A stretch of 64,000 nucleotides of DNA from Anaerolinea sp. (lineage in GTDB: Bacteria; Chloroflexota; Limnocylindria; Limnocylindrales; CSP1-4). A program made the position numbers and the translations under genes. Of this stretch, positions 18,243 through 26,175 are shown piece after piece; the stretch's first letter is position 1, and each line of letters starts with the position of its first letter. The DNA lies in assembly GCA_013822395.1 (NCBI GenBank), contig PNKK01000010.1:1-64000 (forward strand), read 5' to 3'. Below the pieces are notes generated by a model. That model was not told where the DNA came from. It ran no database searches and saw only the letters and a program-made list of their open reading frames with translations.

Positions 18243-19835
18243 TCAGTTGACCGACGTGGTCCGCAGGTACTGGAGCGACGCGTTCGGCATCGGGATGAAG
18301 CCGCTGACGCCCGCGGTCGTAGCCGTGTACGCGTAGCTGGAGAACGTCCAGACCCAGACGGCGTTGTCCTCGAGGTTCCTGGAGATCTGCGCGTAGATGT
18401 CCTTGCGCGCGGCCGGGTCGGTGGTCGTCTTGCCTGCAGCGAAGAGCTGGTCGAGCTCCGGCGAGGAGTAGCCGGCGACCTTGTTGAGATTGCCGGTGCT
18501 CGTGAAGTAGCGCCCGTACATGGTGTCCGGATCGGGTCGTCCGCCGTTGAGCGCCACGGCGGCGTCGAAGTCGGCGGCAAGCCAGCGGTCCACGTAGCCG
18601 CCGATCTCCATCACCTCCAACTCCAGGGTGATGCCTGCGTCCTTGAGCTGAGCCTGGAGGTTCTGCGCCTCGTTGACCGAGGTCGCGTACTCGCCCTGGG
18701 AGACGATCGTCTTGATCGTCACGCCGTCGGCGTAGCCAGCCTCCGCGAGGAGCGCCTTGGCCCTGGCCACGTCGCGGGTCGGGCACGGCCGGGCGCTGGG
18801 GTCGCTGCGGTACGCCGGCGACGTGATCGGTCCGGTCACCTCGCCCTCACCCAGGGCGGCCGTATCGAGAACCTGCTGGCGGTCGATCGCGCAGGCGATG
18901 GCGAGCCGCACGTTCAGGTTGTCCAGCGGTGCGCGCCGGGCGTTGAGCTGGAGCACGTGATAGGCGAGCTGCGGCGTCTTGGTGACGGTGATGCCGTTAC
19001 CGGCGGCGCTCCTCGCGACGAGCGGGTCATCGAGCACCGCGAGCTGGACATTGCCCGATTGCAGGGCGGCCACGATGGAGGTCTCGTCCGGGATGATCCG
19101 GAACTCGACGGTCGCGAGCTTTGGCGCGTCGCCCCAGTAGTCGGGGTTTGCCACCAGCGTGATCGACTCGTTCGCCGTGCGGGTCTTGAATTCAAAGGGA
19201 CCCGTGCCATTGGGCGTCGTGTTGAGCGACGCCTCGGTGTCGTCCCTGGACAGCATCGCCAGGTTGACCGAGGCGAGTGACGCGAGGATGGCGGCGTCCG
19301 CGTTCTTGAGCTTCAGGACGACGGTCTGGGGATCCGGTGCCTGCACCTCCTCGATCGAGCCGAGGGATGCGGCCGCGACCGCTGCGGTGGCCTCCTCCCG
19401 GATCTTGTCGAGGGAGAACTTCACGTCGGCGGAGCTGAACCCCTTGCCATCATGGAACTTGACGCCCGCCCGCAGCGTGAACGTCAGGATCTTGCCGTCA
19501 TCGGACGACTGCCACGACTCCGCCAGACCCGGGACCACGTTGAGCTTGTCGTCGAGCTCGGTCAGCGTCCCGTAGATCGTCCCGAGGATCGCCACAGCCT
19601 GAAACTGGGTGGCCTTCCACGGGAAGAGCGTGTCCGCGTCGCTGGTGATCCCCGCGACGAGGTCTCCGCGGGGGGCCTCCGTCACTTCAGCGCTCGCCGC
19701 CGGGCTGGGGGCCGCCGAGCTGGTGGCGGCCGGGCTGCCGGTGGAGGTGCCGCACGCCGCGGCCAGGAGCCCGATGACGGCGACGGCGACCAGGAGCCTG
19801 CCCCAGGCTGCCGTCCATGATCTGCGTGGATCCAT
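18243..19835 (-). CDS. extracellular solute-binding lipoprotein, family 5 (dipeptide/muropeptide)
   Basis: A 530-residue lipoprotein: signal peptide with lipobox LLAAAC (lipidated Cys near 28), a Ser/Ala-rich linker, then an SBP_bac_5 domain (DADTLFPWKATQFQAV, SWQSSDDGKILTFTLRAGVKFHDGKGFSSADVKFSLDK). The family feeds oligopeptides, nickel, glycans or muropeptides to Dpp/Opp permeases. First gene of the salvage operon, with a strong GGAGGT ribosome site 8-9 bases before the ATG at 19835. Linkage to murQ, anmK and nagA suggests muropeptides or anhydro-sugars as cargo (inference). Confidence 0.93.
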   Translation of the reverse strand: MDPRRSWTAAWGRLLVAVAVIGLLAAACGTSTGSPAATSSAAPSPAASAEVTEAPRGDLVAGITSDADTLFPWKATQFQAVAILGTIYGTLTELDDKLNVVPGLAESWQSSDDGKILTFTLRAGVKFHDGKGFSSADVKFSLDKIREEATAAVAAASLGSIEEVQAPDPQTVVLKLKNADAAILASLASVNLAMLSRDDTEASLNTTPNGTGPFEFKTRTANESITLVANPDYWGDAPKLATVEFRIIPDETSIVAALQSGNVQLAVLDDPLVARSAAGNGITVTKTPQLAYHVLQLNARRAPLDNLNVRLAIACAIDRQQVLDTAALGEGEVTGPITSPAYRSDPSARPCPTRDVARAKALLAEAGYADGVTIKTIVSQGEYATSVNEAQNLQAQLKDAGITLELEVMEIGGYVDRWLAADFDAAVALNGGRPDPDTMYGRYFTSTGNLNKVAGYSSPELDQLFAAGKTTTDPAARKDIYAQISRNLEDNAVWVWTFSSYAYTATTAGVSGFIPMPNASLQYLRTTSVN

Positions 19836-19965
19836 GATCGCCTACCTCCGGTCGACCGCGGGCGATCCTCGACCGCGGGGTGGTCGGGCACCTCCGGCCC
19901 GGCTGGGGTCTGCGCCTTCATCGCCGAGCGCAGCACGCGGCATCGTTGCACCTGGCGCCGTCCAA

Positions 19966-19978
19966 GTCAAGAGTTGAC
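19966..19978. promoter_or_regulatory. candidate MurR-type operator in the divergent regulatory region
   Basis: GTCAAGAGTTGAC, a perfect inverted repeat (5-base arms, 3-base centre) whose right arm is also a TTGACA -35-like box (19974-19979) facing the serine hydrolase gene. The 197-base gap 19836-20032 separates the salvage operon from its divergent regulator operon and is relatively AT-rich around 19979-20011, so promoters for both directions probably lie here. A clear -10 box was not found. Confidence 0.35.
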
Positions 19979-20032
19979 ACATATAGTAGATACTGCGTAA
20001 GGAACTGACATACGCCGCAGGGAAGGGCCCAC

Positions 20033-21163
20033 ATGCATCGCCTGCGCGAGGCGCTGACCGCCGGGCTCACCGGGAGCCCACGGCCGCTCTACCCGGGCGC
20101 CGTGGCGCTGGTGGTGCGCGACGGATCCAGGCAGCCCACGGTCGCGGTGGGGGACGCGCTGCGCTACGAAGACGCCGACGGGACGGAGCTTCCGATCGGA
20201 ATGCGGGTCGCGATGCGCAAGGAGACCGTCTTCGACGTGGCCTCTCTCACCAAGCTGTTCACCGCCACCGTGCTCATGACCCTGGTGGAAGACGGTCTGC
20301 TCGCCCTCGACGGGCCGATCGCCGAGCACCTTCCGTCGTTCGCAGCCGGGGACCGCCGGGCGGTCACGCTGCGGCACCTGCTCAGCCACACGTCGGGCCT
20401 GCCCGATCTGCTCCGGTTGTGGACCGACTGGCCGAACCCGGCTGCCCGCCGAAGGGCGGTCCTCGAGGCCCCGCTGAAAAGCCCACCCGGCACCGCCTTC
20501 GAGTATTCGTGCATCGGCTACGTCGTGGCCGGCTTCCTCGCCGAGCGCGTCAGCCGCCGGACGCTGCCCGAACTGGTCCAGGAGCGGATCTGCCGGCCAC
20601 TCGGCCTTGCTGACACCGGGTACCTTCCTTCTGTTGATCGGGTCGCGCGGGCTGCCGCCACGGAGTACCAACCCCACCTGGGTCGGGGCATGGTTCGGGG
20701 CAGCGTGCATGACGAGAGCTCGTGGTCACTGGGAGGAACCGTGGGCAACGCCGGGATCTTCAGCACGGCCGCCGACCTGGCGAGGTTCGGCGAGACGCTG
20801 CGTCGCGGCGGCGAGGTGGACGGCACCCGGATCCTGCGGGACGCGACGGTCTCGGAGATGCTCCGCGACCAGCTGCCGGAGGAGATCGACCCCGGGTTCC
20901 GACACGGGCTCGGCTTCCGCATCGGTGACGCCACGTTCATGGGAGGGCTCGCCGCGTCGGGAGCCGTCGGCCACACGGGCTTCACCGGCACGTCCCTGAT
21001 GATCGATCCCACTCGCAGCCTCGTGGTGGTCCTGCTGACCAACCGGGTCCACCCGAGCCGGGACTGGTCCGACATCGCCGCCGTGCGACGCCGCGTCGCC
21101 GAGGTCGCCGCAACCGACGGCGCCGCAACCGACGGTGCCGCAACGAAGGAGAGACCCGCATGA
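20033..21163 (+). CDS. serine hydrolase, class C beta-lactamase fold (AmiE-like)
   Basis: A 376-residue penicillin-binding-protein-like serine hydrolase without a signal peptide, hence cytoplasmic. The catalytic motifs are S71-L-T-K74, Y158-S-C (for Y-x-N) and H314-T-G (for K-T-G). In Bacillus subtilis the mur operon (murQ-murR-murP-amiE-nagZ-namZ) contains a protein of this fold, AmiE, an amidase that removes the peptide from MurNAc. The position here, next to an RpiR regulator and divergent from murQ/anmK, suggests the same role. The C-terminus carries a 15-base repeat (AATDG twice). ATG at 20033 follows AGGGAAGGG. An esterase activity cannot be excluded. Confidence 0.85.
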   Translation: MHRLREALTAGLTGSPRPLYPGAVALVVRDGSRQPTVAVGDALRYEDADGTELPIGMRVAMRKETVFDVASLTKLFTATVLMTLVEDGLLALDGPIAEHLPSFAAGDRRAVTLRHLLSHTSGLPDLLRLWTDWPNPAARRRAVLEAPLKSPPGTAFEYSCIGYVVAGFLAERVSRRTLPELVQERICRPLGLADTGYLPSVDRVARAAATEYQPHLGRGMVRGSVHDESSWSLGGTVGNAGIFSTAADLARFGETLRRGGEVDGTRILRDATVSEMLRDQLPEEIDPGFRHGLGFRIGDATFMGGLAASGAVGHTGFTGTSLMIDPTRSLVVVLLTNRVHPSRDWSDIAAVRRRVAEVAATDGAATDGAATKERPA

Positions 21164-22113
21164 CGCGACCGGCAGCACCATTCCCAGCGCCGCCCGCCGA
21201 TGGCGGCCGGGGTGTGCTGGTCACCATCCGCGCCGCTCTCCCGACCCTCCGTCCGGCCGAGCGCCGCGTCGCCGAGGCCGTGCTCGACGACCCTGCCGCG
21301 GTCGCCGGACGCTCGATCAGCGCACTCGCCAGCCAGTGCAGCACCTCCGGGGCGACGGTGCTCCGGTTCTGCCGCGCGGTGGGCTTCCGGCACTACCCGG
21401 ACCTGCGCCTCGCCCTGGCCAGGGAGACCGGTCGCGAGGAAGCGGACAACGGCTCTGGCGTGCACCTCACCGGTGACATCAGCCCGACCGACAGCCTCGA
21501 GCAGATCGTCGCGAAGATCACTTACAGCGACGCGCGGGCGATCGAGGACACGGCGGCCACCCTCGATCTCGGCGCGCTTGCGCGGGCGATCGATGCGGTG
21601 GCCGGCGCCGAGCGCGTCGACATCTACGGGATCGGCGCCAGCGGCTTCGTCGCCCAGGACCTCCACCAGAAGCTGCACCGGATCGGGTTGCTCTCGTCCG
21701 TCTGGCCGGACCCGCACGCGGCGCTGACCTCGGCCGCACTGCTGGGACCCCGCGACGTCGCCATCGCGATCTCGCATACGGGGACGACGATCGACACGAT
21801 CGAGGCCCTGCGGCTCGCGGAGGCTGGCGGAGCCACGACGATCGCGATCACGAACTTCGGCCACTCGCCCCTGACCGGGCACGCCCGGCACGTCCTGACC
21901 ACGGCGGCCCGCGAGACGACGTTCCGGTCGGGCGCGATGGCCAGCCGGATCGCCCAGCTGGCGGTCATCGACTGCCTGTTCGTCGGCGTCGCCCAACGCT
22001 CGTACGAGCGGACGATGCAGGCGCTGGAGCGGACCTACGCCGCCGTGCAGGGCCGGCGCGTGCCCAGGCGTGAGTCGCGGCGGCGCAACCCGCCGTCCGC
22101 GCCTCGGGCGTGA
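21160..22113 (+). CDS. RpiR/MurR-family transcriptional regulator
   Basis: A 317-residue regulator with an N-terminal HTH_6 domain (about 20-95; LRPAERRVAEAVLDDPAAVAGRSISALASQCSTSGATVLRFCRAVGF) and a C-terminal SIS domain (about 130-290; IYGIGASGFVAQDLHQKL, IAISHTGTTIDTIEAL) that binds a phosphosugar. MurR binds MurNAc-6-P, and the flanking murQ/anmK make that the likely effector. The ATG overlaps the serine hydrolase stop codon (ATGA). It probably controls the divergent salvage operon and itself through sites in 19836-20032. Confidence 0.93.
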   Translation: MTRPAAPFPAPPADGGRGVLVTIRAALPTLRPAERRVAEAVLDDPAAVAGRSISALASQCSTSGATVLRFCRAVGFRHYPDLRLALARETGREEADNGSGVHLTGDISPTDSLEQIVAKITYSDARAIEDTAATLDLGALARAIDAVAGAERVDIYGIGASGFVAQDLHQKLHRIGLLSSVWPDPHAALTSAALLGPRDVAIAISHTGTTIDTIEALRLAEAGGATTIAITNFGHSPLTGHARHVLTTAARETTFRSGAMASRIAQLAVIDCLFVGVAQRSYERTMQALERTYAAVQGRRVPRRESRRRNPPSAPRA

Positions 22114-22173
22114 GCCCCGGGTCAGGCACGAGGGCCGGTCCAGGTACAACTACTACATATGCTGACTGTGCTG

Positions 22174-22179
22174 TAGCAT
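22174..22179 (+). promoter_or_regulatory. -10 box (TAGCAT) of toxin-antitoxin pair 3
   Basis: TAGCAT followed by seven bases and ATG at 22187, in a locally AT-rich patch (22146-22180). Confidence 0.5.
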
Positions 22180-22186
22180 GAGGGTC

Positions 22187-22525
22187 ATGGCGGCAGCAGG
22201 ACGAACCGGGAACGAGAGCGATCTGCTCGAGGTACGGCACGCGGCCATGCTCGTCGGCCGACATCCAGAGACGGTTCGGCGCTGGGTGTGGTCAGGCCGA
22301 TTGGCGGCCCGTCGCTCGGGCAATCGTCTGCTGGTGGCGCGCTCTGACCTCGAAGCCCTTGTCCGGGAGCAGGGAGTCGTGCCCACCTTGGCCGAGTGGG
22401 CCGATCGGGTCCGGACGGCGCGCGGCAGATGGCGGGACCGAGGCTCCGGCCGCAGCGCCGCGGATCTGGTCATCGAGGATCGCCCGCGGCGCTCGCAGGC
22501 GGCAGCGTCGCATGCCGGTCGTTGA
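22187..22525 (+). CDS. helix-turn-helix antitoxin (MerR/excisionase-like fold), pair 3
   Basis: A 112-residue protein whose first ~65 residues form an excisionase/MerR-like helix-turn-helix (DLLEVRHAAMLVGRHPETVRRWVWSGRLAARRSGNRLLVARSDLEALV) that reads DNA. The rest is a charged tail that could bind the PIN toxin. An ATG at 22178 in frame is possible but overlaps the -10 box, so 22187 is preferred. The stop codon lies 14 bases inside the toxin gene. Confidence 0.85.
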   Translation: MAAAGRTGNESDLLEVRHAAMLVGRHPETVRRWVWSGRLAARRSGNRLLVARSDLEALVREQGVVPTLAEWADRVRTARGRWRDRGSGRSAADLVIEDRPRRSQAAASHAGR

Positions 22526-22940
22526 CGCCAGTGTGGTCGTGGACTGGGTCGCTCCGGGCGTCGATCCAGGGCTGCCGGCGGTCGCCTTGCTCGCCCAACT
22601 GGCGGCCGACGGAGCGGAGGTGGTGGCGCCTCGCCTGCTGATGGAGGAGGTGTCCAGTGCCCTGTTGACGGGAGTGCGCCGAGGGCGCTGGAGCGGCGTG
22701 GCGGCCGACACCGCGCACGCTCTCCTTCGTGACCTGCCGGTGCGACTCGTCGACGAGCCCCGCGATCTCGACCGGGCCTGGGATCTCGCTCGCCGGTACG
22801 ACAACCATCCGATCTACGACATGGTCTACGTGGCGCTTGCCCAGCGACGCCGCACGCAGCTCGTGACCGCTGACGGGGCGCTTCGGGAAGTGCTCGCCGG
22901 ATTCGAGTGGATCGTCGCCCCCGAGCACCTCTTGCGCTGA
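22512..22940 (+). CDS. vapC: VapC-type PIN-domain toxin (pair 3)
   Basis: A 142-residue PIN-domain protein with Asp5 (PVVDASVVVDW), Glu45 or Glu46 (LLMEEVSSAL), Asp103 (IYDMVYVALA) and Asp121 (LVTADGAL), the full acidic set for RNA cleavage. It overlaps its antitoxin gene by 14 bases, which couples translation. The pairing of an excisionase-like antitoxin with VapC differs from the two RHH-type pairs at 8.5-9.9 kb. Confidence 0.9.
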   Translation: MPVVDASVVVDWVAPGVDPGLPAVALLAQLAADGAEVVAPRLLMEEVSSALLTGVRRGRWSGVAADTAHALLRDLPVRLVDEPRDLDRAWDLARRYDNHPIYDMVYVALAQRRRTQLVTADGALREVLAGFEWIVAPEHLLR

Positions 22941-22984
22941 CCCGCCAGCCTGGAGGGCGCCTGATCCAGAGGCGGTTCGTCGTC

Positions 22985-23293
22985 CTACGGTTTCTTGAAG
23001 ACGGCGTGACCGCCGATGCGTCGCCAGCGCACCGCCAACTGGCCTTCGATCCGGATCCACTCGAACGTCGCCCGGCCATCAGGGCCGCTGAAGCTCCACG
23101 TCATCTCCAGGATGCCCGGGGCATTCTCGACAGCTCTCACTCGAAGTGCGGCCGGCCACGCGTTGGTCGGGTCGATCGCATACCGATCGCATGATCTGAT
23201 GAAGTCGCGAAGCGCCGCCTTGAAGAGATCCTGCTCGGACGCTGAGAGGCGCTTGTAGTCGGCCTTGAACGAGGCGAGGACGGCGAAACTCAC
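22985..23293 (-). CDS. RelE/ParE-superfamily toxin-like protein, orphan
   Basis: A 102-residue protein matching the small RelE fold: an N-terminal helical hairpin (SFKADYKRLSASEQDLFKAALRDFI) and C-terminal strands (LRVRAVENAPGILEMTWSFSG, then LAVRWRRIGGHAVFKKP). The closing R-R-I-G-x-H motif is the usual signature of this group and suggests a ribosome-dependent mRNase or an inactive relative. No antitoxin gene lies on either side; its upstream flank is a decayed remnant on the other strand. The GTG at 23293 lacks a ribosome site. Confidence 0.6.
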   Translation of the reverse strand: MSFAVLASFKADYKRLSASEQDLFKAALRDFIRSCDRYAIDPTNAWPAALRVRAVENAPGILEMTWSFSGPDGRATFEWIRIEGQLAVRWRRIGGHAVFKKP

Positions 23294-23298
23294 CGACT

Positions 23299-23507
23299 AT
23301 GCGTCGAGATGGGCGATCAGCTCGTCCGCACCTTCGACGACGACCTGTCCGGCAGCGATATCAGGGTCTGCTTCGCGTTCCATCGCCTGCCAGCGATCGG
23401 TCCGCTCGACCGACCTCCGCTGGAGGATCGCGAGGTCCTCGTGTATCCCGTGCGAGACGGGAAGGTCTCCGAGGTCCTGGGAGCACCCGGGAGACCTCTA
23501 TGCGTAA
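23299..23507 (+). pseudogene. remnant of a SnoaL/NTF2-like protein with a one-base frameshift
   Basis: One frame reads GDQLVRTFDDDLSGSDIRVCFAFHR...DREVLVYPVRDGKVSEV and the next frame continues WEHPGDLYA then stop. Together they give the usual SnoaL-like ending (VRDGKVsEVWEHPGDLYA). The switch needs one extra C near base 23480 (GTCCTGG instead of GTCTGG or GTGTGG). Only about 70 C-terminal residues of a ~120-residue domain remain and no start is visible, so this is a decayed copy. Family assignment rests on the pattern only. Confidence 0.5.
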
Positions 23508-23511
23508 CTCG

Positions 23512-24675
23512 TCAATCGGGAGGAGCGAGACGGCGGATGACGATCAGTCCGGCAGCCAGCACGATGACGAAGATCACCACCGCGCCTCCGGCCGGGATCG
23601 AGCCTTCCGTGGAGGCTCTCGACCGGTCCGGGAGCGTGGATGTCGCCGGTGGCCGAGCTGATGACGCACCCCGGGCCGACCCGGCGCTCGCCAACCCGGC
23701 GCCCGCGGAGAGTGAGCTTGGGGCGGGGAAGGCAGCTAATCCCAGGACTCGATCCGAGCCCTGGAGCCTGATGGACTGCCTGAGCCCGGCGGTCCGATCG
23801 AAGGCGAGCACGCGGTCAGGCGTGCCAAGGTAGACGATGCTCCCGTCGTCGCTCGCGGTGAGGATCCCCGTCGGTGTCCCCTGGTTCGCCCATACGGCGA
23901 GCGTGCGGCCGTCGGTGGCCCACAGCTCGTCTGAACCCGAGACGATGGGACCGAATGACGTTGACGTAACGGCCGTCGGCTGCTCGGGAAGCGGCACGCT
24001 CCACAGAACGGCCGGATCGTCGAACCGGATCCGGGCGACTCGGTTCGGGGATCTCGTGACGACGAATCCCGCGCCGCCTGCGCGATCGACCGCCAGGCCA
24101 ACGACCGCGCCCTTCAGGTTGAGCCTGGACACCGTCCGGGCTCCGACGTCGAGGATCGCCACCCATGCCGAACCGGATCGAGCGGCGATCGCATACGGGT
24201 CGCGTCGGTCGGCGGCCAGCAGATCCGGCGCGGCCGGCAGGCGCTCGGACTCCGAGATCGTCCCGTTCTCGAGATCCGCGAGCAGGAGTCGCGCGCGGGC
24301 CGGTCCCGCGGTGACCGCCGTCTGGCCGAGTGGGACAGCGACCGCCGCGACATTGATGGGCAGGGTGATCGAGTCCGCGAGCTCGATCACTTCGATATCG
24401 ATGCGACCGATCTGTGGCAACCCGCTCGCCAGGTAGAGCGACCGGCCGCTGTTGCTGAAGGCGGCCGCCGACGGGCTAGTGGCCACGTCCACCCGCGTGA
24501 TGACCTTGCCCGAGGCGACGTGCAGCTCCAGCACTCCGCCGCTCGTGGTGGCGTACAGGTCGCCGACGGTTTCGGCGGAGGTTGGCCACGGCGCGGTGAG
24601 GGCGAGCACGACCAGGAGAAGGACGGCAGGAGCAACGGCCCGCGCACCAGAGACGCGGGGGGGCGGTGCAGTCAT
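23512..24675 (-). CDS. secreted, membrane-anchored beta-propeller-like protein in the flagellar regulon
   Basis: A 387-residue protein of unknown function. It has an N-terminal signal peptide (ARAVAPAVLLLVVLALTAPWPTSAETV, cleavage probably after ASA/SAE), a ~280-residue domain of repeated four-strand units (GGVLELHVASGKVITRVDVA, GSAWVAILDVGARTVSRLNL, DELWATDGRTLAVWA, GSIVYLGTPDRVLAFDR) like a YVTN/NHL-type propeller, a Ser/Ala-rich stalk, and one C-terminal membrane helix (VVIFVIVLAAGLIVIRRL). It follows flgE but is separated by a 15-bp hairpin and has its own sigma-28-like promoter, whose -10 ends 5 bases before the ATG, so the message may be leaderless. Confidence 0.75.
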   Translation of the reverse strand: MTAPPPRVSGARAVAPAVLLLVVLALTAPWPTSAETVGDLYATTSGGVLELHVASGKVITRVDVATSPSAAAFSNSGRSLYLASGLPQIGRIDIEVIELADSITLPINVAAVAVPLGQTAVTAGPARARLLLADLENGTISESERLPAAPDLLAADRRDPYAIAARSGSAWVAILDVGARTVSRLNLKGAVVGLAVDRAGGAGFVVTRSPNRVARIRFDDPAVLWSVPLPEQPTAVTSTSFGPIVSGSDELWATDGRTLAVWANQGTPTGILTASDDGSIVYLGTPDRVLAFDRTAGLRQSIRLQGSDRVLGLAAFPAPSSLSAGAGLASAGSARGASSARPPATSTLPDRSRASTEGSIPAGGAVVIFVIVLAAGLIVIRRLAPPD

Positions 24676-24680
24676 GCCAG

Positions 24681-24709
24681 GGTATCGGCAGCCGGAAGGA
24701 CCGGCTCAA
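24681..24709 (-). promoter_or_regulatory. sigma-28-like promoter of the beta-propeller gene
   Basis: On the minus strand, TTGAG (24709-24705), 14 bases, then TGCCGATACC (24690-24681). The same layout is found upstream of fliC and fliD. Start codon at 24675. Confidence 0.65.
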
Positions 24710-24736
24710 GTCGGCCGGCCCTTCCGAGCGCCAACG

Positions 24737-24770
24737 GTGAGGACGGCCGGGGGTGCCCGGCCGTCCTCAC
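24737..24770 (-). terminator. 15-bp perfect hairpin after flgE
   Basis: Perfect 15-base arms (24737-24751 and 24756-24770) with a 4-base loop, starting 2 bases beyond the flgE stop codon. There is no T-run, so it may end transcription weakly or protect the 3' end. Confidence 0.65.
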
Positions 24771-24772
24771 GC

Positions 24773-26044
24773 TCAACGCTTGAGGTTGACGAGCTCCTGG
24801 AGCATCTCGTCAGAGGTGGTGATGACCCGGCCGTTGGCCTGGAAGCCGCGCTGGGCCGTGATCATCCCCGTGAACTGGGTGGCGAGGTCGACGTTGGACA
24901 TCTCCAGGGCGCCGGTGGTGACGTTCCCGCGGTTGCCCTGGCCCGGCCGGCCTATGGACGGAGTGCCCGACGCCGACGAGGTCTGGAAGGTGTTCTGGCC
25001 GGCGCGCAGGAGTCCGGCCGGGTTGAGGAAGCTGGCCATTGCGATCTGGCCGAGGATCTGGGTCTGGCCATTTGAATAGACCCCGGTGATCTCGCCGCCG
25101 TTACCGACCGCGAAGGTCACCAGTGTGCCGCTGGTGAACCCATCGGCCTGGGAAACCGGCTCACTGGCGCCGCTGAACTGGGTCATCTGCAGGAAGTCCA
25201 GCTCGGGCGGTGTCGCGGCCGCGTCAAGCGCCATCGGAGAGGTGGCACCGTTGGTGAGGTCGATCGAAAGCGCCCCGGTCGGGAGCGTGGGGGTGATCGT
25301 GTCGATCAGGCCGTCACTCGTGAACGTGAGCTGACCGGTGCTCGTGCCGGCGGTGATCGCCGCCTCCGTATCGGCTGGGTCTGTGCTGGCCGCCCAGTCC
25401 CAGACGTTGGCGGCCGTCTTGGTGAAGGTGATCTTGATCGAGTGGCTCACCCCCAGACTGTCGAACACGGTCAGCGTCGTGCTGGCCGTGGCGCCGATTG
25501 CCGAGGCGGCGTCGAGGTTGCCGCGCAGGCTGGCGTTCGACGTTGGGAGTGCCGTCGTTCGCTGCCCGATCGGGATCGTCAGATTGCCTGGCGTGACGGT
25601 CGTATCCACCGCGCCGGCGGCATCGGCCTGCCAGCCCTGGACCTTGAGGCCACTGGCGGCGTTGACGACCGTTCCGTCGAGCGAGATGTCGAACGACCCG
25701 TCGCGCGTGTAGTACTGCTGGATGCCATTGGCGAGGACGAAGAATCCGTCGCCCTGGATGGCCATGTCGGTGAGCTTGCCGGTCGACTGGAGGTTGCCCT
25801 GCGTCTGCAGGACGTCGATCCCGGCGACCACCATGCCCAGCCCGATCTGGGCCGGGTTGATGCTGCCCAGGCCGCCATTCGGGGAGGTGGCCCCGCGCAG
25901 GTTCTGGGACAGGATGTCCTGGAAATTGACCCGGCCGGACTTGAAGCCGACCGTGTTGACGTTGGCGATGTTGTTGCCGATGACGTCCATCATGATCTGA
26001 TGGCCACGGAGGCCCGAGATCGCGGAGAACATGGATCGAAGCAC
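24773..26044 (-). CDS. flgE: flagellar hook protein FlgE
   Basis: A 423-residue hook subunit exported by the flagellar type III system. The N-terminal rod/hook helix MLRSMFSAISGLRGHQIMMDVIGNNIANVNTVGFKSGRVNFQDILSQ, the FlgE D2-type middle region (SLGVSHSIKITFTKTAANVWDWA) and the C-terminal GALEMSNVDLATQFTGMITAQRGFQANGRVITTSDEMLQELVNLKR are all present. The start is GTG at 26044. It is the last gene of the flgC operon before a strong hairpin. Its length is typical. Confidence 0.97.
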   Translation of the reverse strand: MLRSMFSAISGLRGHQIMMDVIGNNIANVNTVGFKSGRVNFQDILSQNLRGATSPNGGLGSINPAQIGLGMVVAGIDVLQTQGNLQSTGKLTDMAIQGDGFFVLANGIQQYYTRDGSFDISLDGTVVNAASGLKVQGWQADAAGAVDTTVTPGNLTIPIGQRTTALPTSNASLRGNLDAASAIGATASTTLTVFDSLGVSHSIKITFTKTAANVWDWAASTDPADTEAAITAGTSTGQLTFTSDGLIDTITPTLPTGALSIDLTNGATSPMALDAAATPPELDFLQMTQFSGASEPVSQADGFTSGTLVTFAVGNGGEITGVYSNGQTQILGQIAMASFLNPAGLLRAGQNTFQTSSASGTPSIGRPGQGNRGNVTTGALEMSNVDLATQFTGMITAQRGFQANGRVITTSDEMLQELVNLKR

Positions 26045-26175
26045 GATCAGACTCCCTGTCGTAGCGAGCGGTGGCTCGCGCGTTCGAGGCCCGAGATCCG
26101 ATCGCCCCCTACAGGAGGTCCGGCGAGTGGTCGGCGGCTCGAGCTGGATGGGCGACGACGGGGCTGCCGTCGTCG

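Noticed and set aside
8519-23507. Mobile island with integrase or insertion sequence
   Set aside because: No transposase, integrase, tRNA attachment site or terminal repeats were seen; only toxin-antitoxin flanks suggest mobility.
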